DNA of 7,509 bases from Caldilineaceae bacterium (GTDB taxonomy: Bacteria; Chloroflexota; Anaerolineae; Caldilineales; Caldilineaceae). A program made the translations under genes and the position numbers. Below are positions 5,922 through 7,509 of the stretch, piece by piece. The stretch covers positions 1-7,509 of the forward strand of contig WGCB01000620.1 in assembly GCA_015494005.1 (NCBI GenBank), written 5' to 3'. Under the pieces are notes generated by a model, which was not told the DNA's origin, searched no databases, and was given only the letters and a program-made list of their open reading frames with translations. The stretch's first letter is position 1, and the number at the start of each line of letters is the position of its first letter.

Positions 5922-6653
5922 TCACCGGGTGCGGTGCAGGACGAACTTGTAGCGGTCGCCCCGGTTGAAGACCTGGAAGTATTCCACCGGCACGCCCCAG
6001 CGGGTGTAGACCACCCCCTCCACCAGGAGGATGGGGGCGCCCACCGGCAGATCCAGCAGCTTAGCCAGCTCCGGCTGGGCCGCGATGGCCTCCAGAGTCT
6101 GGTCCGCCTCCACAGGCTGGGCCTCCTTCTCCTCCAGGAGCGCCCAGAGGGAGCCAGCGGTCTCCAGCTCGGCCACGGTGATGGACTGGCCCCGGGGCAG
6201 GCGCACGTAGGAGAGGTTCACGGCTACCGGGCCGCCGTCGGCCAGGCGCAGCCGACGGATGAACCAGACTGGGCTCTCTGGGGCCAGGTCCAGCTTCTCG
6301 GCCACGGCGCCGTTGGCCGGCTCCTGGCGGAAATCCAGGAGGCGAGAGGCCACCCGCACATTGCGCTCCTGCATGTCCTGGCTGAAGCTGGAGAGCCGAG
6401 TGAGGCGGCGGCTGATCTTGGGTTCCTTGGCAAAGGTGCCCCGGCCGGGCACCCGGTAGATGAGCCCGTCCTGTTCCAGGGCCTGCATGGCCTGGCGCAC
6501 GGTGATGCGGCTCACCCGGTAGGTGCGCATGAGCTCGGTCTCCGTGGGCATGGGGCGATCCGGCCGGAACTCGCCCTGCTTCAGGCGGGCCATCAGGGCC
6601 TGCTTGAGCTGATGGTAGAGGGGGATGGGGGAGGTACGGTCCAGGGAAGGCAT
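5922..6653 (-). CDS. GntR-family transcriptional regulator, HutC subfamily (UTRA domain)
   Basis: This gene encodes a 243-residue DNA-binding regulator, most likely a ligand-responsive repressor of the transport and catabolic operon that it begins. The N-terminal winged helix-turn-helix (about 10-76) shows the full GntR pattern: PLYHQLKQAL (11-20), PTETELMRTYRVSRITVRQAM (36-56) and the wing DGLIYRVPGRGTF (62-74). The C-terminal half (about 90-240) fits a UTRA small-molecule-binding domain, with RRLTRLSSFSQDM near its start, the FIRRLRLADGGPVAVNLSYV strand pair and the YTRWGVPVEYFQVFNRGDRYKF end typical of the HutC subfamily. The ATG at 6653 has GAGG five bases upstream. Its ligand is probably the transported sugar or a phosphorylated product. 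A promoter and two short palindromes lie directly upstream, which suggests autoregulation, and no terminator separates it from the binding-protein gene. Confidence 0.94.
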   Translation of the reverse strand: MPSLDRTSPIPLYHQLKQALMARLKQGEFRPDRPMPTETELMRTYRVSRITVRQAMQALEQDGLIYRVPGRGTFAKEPKISRRLTRLSSFSQDMQERNVRVASRLLDFRQEPANGAVAEKLDLAPESPVWFIRRLRLADGGPVAVNLSYVRLPRGQSITVAELETAGSLWALLEEKEAQPVEADQTLEAIAAQPELAKLLDLPVGAPILLVEGVVYTRWGVPVEYFQVFNRGDRYKFVLHRTR

Positions 6654-6680
6654 GGTCGCCTCGCGGACGGGGGACGAAAG

Positions 6681-6696
6681 GTTATAACATTATGAC
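6681..6696. promoter_or_regulatory. Candidate operator upstream of the GntR gene (GTTATAAC palindrome and TTATRAC direct repeat)
   Basis: GTTATAAC at 6681-6688 is a perfect 8-bp palindrome, and TTATAAC (6682-6688) is repeated as TTATGAC (6690-6696) eight bases later. The site would lie about 15-22 bases after the predicted transcription start, where a bound repressor would block the operon. HutC-subfamily operators are reported as GTNTANAC; this palindrome has the GT and AC ends but AT in place of TA at the centre. Binding by the adjacent regulator is therefore an inference. Confidence 0.4.
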
Positions 6697-6709
6697 AGGG
6701 GGTGATTCC

Positions 6710-6738
6710 AGTGTAGATCAACTACGGAAGGAAGTCAA
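6710..6738 (-). promoter_or_regulatory. Sigma70-type promoter for the regulator/transport operon
   Basis: Minus-strand TTGACT (6733-6738, five of six consensus bases) is followed, after exactly 17 bp, by TACACT (6710-6715, four of six). Transcription would begin near 6703, giving a leader of about 50 bases before the regulator ATG. Between the two boxes and overlapping the -10 is a hyphenated palindrome, GTAG-N5-CTAC (6713-6725), a second possible operator. It is the best promoter match I found in the window. Confidence 0.6.
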
Positions 6739-6760
6739 GGGAGAATTTTTTCTTCGGAAC

Positions 6761-7309
6761 CTACCGCGCGTAACGCCTGCGGCCCTCCTGGTAGGCATCC
6801 CCACCGTGGATGTCGTTCACCACGATGACGGGAAAGTCCACCACCGTGAGCTGGCGGATGGCCTCTGGGCCCAGCTCTGGATAGGCCACCACCCGGCTCT
6901 CCTGGATCTGCCGGGCCAGTAGGGCCGCCGCGCCGCCCACCGCGGCCAGGTAGACGGCCCGGTGCTGCACCAGGGCCTGGCGAATGGCCGGGCTGCGGCC
7001 TCCCTTGCCGATGAAGCCCTTGATGCCCTGTTCCAGCAGGGGCAGGGTGTAGGGATCCATGCGGCCGCTGGTGGTGGGGCCTGCCGGGCCGATGGGCCAG
7101 CCCGGTTTGGCCGGGGCCGGGCCCACGTAGTAGATGACCTGGCCGGCCAGGGGGATGGGCAGGGGCTCACCCCGGCGGATGGCGGCCACCAGGCGGGCGT
7201 GGGCCGCGTCCCGAGCGCCGTAGATGACGCCACTGAGGAGGACGGCGTCCCCGGCCCGGAGGGGGGCCAGGACGGCGTCGGTGAAGGGGGTGGTCAGGCG
7301 GTGGGGCAT
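6761..7309 (-). CDS. Class I fumarate hydratase / tartrate dehydratase, beta subunit
   Basis: This 182-residue protein is the C-terminal-domain subunit of an oxygen-sensitive [4Fe-4S] hydro-lyase, probably interconverting fumarate and malate in the citric acid cycle in the cytoplasm. Family motifs are SGVIYGARDAAH (26-37), the near-invariant IGPAGPTTSGRMD (73-85), GFIGKGG (98-104), AVYLAAVGGAAALLA (118-132) and ELGPEAIRQLTVVDFPVIVVND (145-166). Length fits the separate beta subunit of two-gene fumarases. An AAGGAGG site overlapping the alpha stop codon gives a tight start at 7309. L(+)-tartrate dehydratase beta subunits belong to the same family, so the substrate is not certain. It has no obvious functional tie to the sugar operon beyond adjacency and shared direction; no intrinsic terminator follows it, so read-through is possible. 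Confidence 0.93.
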   Translation of the reverse strand: MPHRLTTPFTDAVLAPLRAGDAVLLSGVIYGARDAAHARLVAAIRRGEPLPIPLAGQVIYYVGPAPAKPGWPIGPAGPTTSGRMDPYTLPLLEQGIKGFIGKGGRSPAIRQALVQHRAVYLAAVGGAAALLARQIQESRVVAYPELGPEAIRQLTVVDFPVIVVNDIHGGDAYQEGRRRYAR

Positions 7310-7315
7310 AGCAGG

Positions 7316-7323
7316 CCTCCTTA
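7316..7323 (-). promoter_or_regulatory. Stop codon and Shine-Dalgarno fused as TAAGGAGG between fumarase subunits
   Basis: The TAA stop of the alpha gene forms the first part of TAAGGAGG, which lies 6 bases before the beta ATG. Ribosomes ending alpha synthesis stop directly on the beta ribosome site, which favours coupled, balanced production of the two subunits. Confidence 0.8.
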
Positions 7324-7509
7324 CAGGACCGTCTCCGCCCGGCGAGGCGCGGAGCAGTTCAGATTCACGGCCACAGGCAGGGCGGCGATGTGGGTGGGCG
7401 CGCTCTCCACGTGGACAGCCAGCGCGGTGACCGTGCCGCCCAGCCCCTGGGGGCCAATGCCCAGGCTGTTCACCGCCTCCAGAAGCTCGGCCTCCAGCTG
7501 GGCCAGGTG
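7321..7509 (-). CDS. Class I fumarate hydratase / tartrate dehydratase, alpha subunit (C-terminal 62 residues)
   Basis: Only the last 62 codons and the stop are in the window; the 5' part lies beyond the right edge. The reading frame gives the characteristic alpha-subunit ending: NSLGIGPQGLGGTVTALAVHV, then HIAALPVAVNLNCSAPRRAETVL. The cysteine in NLNCSAPRR, ten residues from the end, matches the position of the third [4Fe-4S] ligand in class I fumarases (Cys318 of E. coli FumA); the other two ligands would be in the missing part. With the beta subunit 11 bp downstream it would form the active enzyme. As with beta, tartrate dehydratase cannot be excluded. Confidence 0.92.
   Translation of the reverse strand, partial: HLAQLEAELLEAVNSLGIGPQGLGGTVTALAVHVESAPTHIAALPVAVNLNCSAPRRAETVL

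Noticed and set aside
6741..6760. T-rich stretch after the fumarase beta stop as an intrinsic terminator
   Set aside because: Only a 4-bp AGAA/TTCT stem around an A/T loop can form, with no GC-rich stem, so it does not meet the form of an intrinsic terminator.
1..7509. CRISPR arrays, tRNA or rRNA genes, insertion sequences, phage or defence genes
   Set aside because: I saw no regularly spaced repeats, no RNA-gene-like folds or conserved cores, and no transposase, integrase or defence motifs on either strand; the window is filled by metabolic genes.

Overview
The window is a GC-rich bacterial segment, and every gene I can support lies on the minus strand, so it is read from right to left. It resembles a Chloroflexota genome, perhaps Caldilineae. 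The hints are the high GC content, a sugar-binding lipoprotein with an Ala/Pro/Gln-rich linker, a two-subunit class I fumarase, and an ABC sugar importer with no ATPase gene beside it. This placement is an inference from style; no rRNA or marker gene is present to confirm it.

Right edge (6761-7509): the C-terminal end of the alpha subunit and the whole beta subunit of an iron-sulfur (class I) fumarate hydratase or tartrate dehydratase. The two are tightly coupled: the alpha stop codon is the first part of the beta Shine-Dalgarno sequence.

Centre and left (1-6760): after a 107-bp gap holding a good sigma70-type promoter and two small palindromes, a six-gene sugar or polyol operon runs to the left edge. 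It encodes a GntR/HutC regulator, a family 1 extracellular sugar-binding lipoprotein, two CUT1 permeases with a 4-bp ATGA overlap, a zinc-dependent medium-chain dehydrogenase and an FGGY (xylulokinase-like) kinase cut by the window edge. No ATPase gene is present, so the importer probably uses a shared MsmX/MsiK-type ATPase encoded elsewhere.

How the genes fit together: the importer would bring in a sugar alcohol or related sugar, the dehydrogenase would oxidise it to a ketose, and the kinase would phosphorylate the ketose for central metabolism. The regulator, first in its own operon, would respond to the substrate or an intermediate. This is a familiar type of polyol operon, and I see no clearly novel system. 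Points worth a second look are a strong hairpin between the binding-protein and permease genes, a 7-bp-period repeat between the second permease and the dehydrogenase, an unusual Cys-Pro-Trp-Asp site in the dehydrogenase, a divergent C-terminal stretch in the kinase, and candidate operators upstream of the regulator. No stretch over 300 bases lacks a gene.
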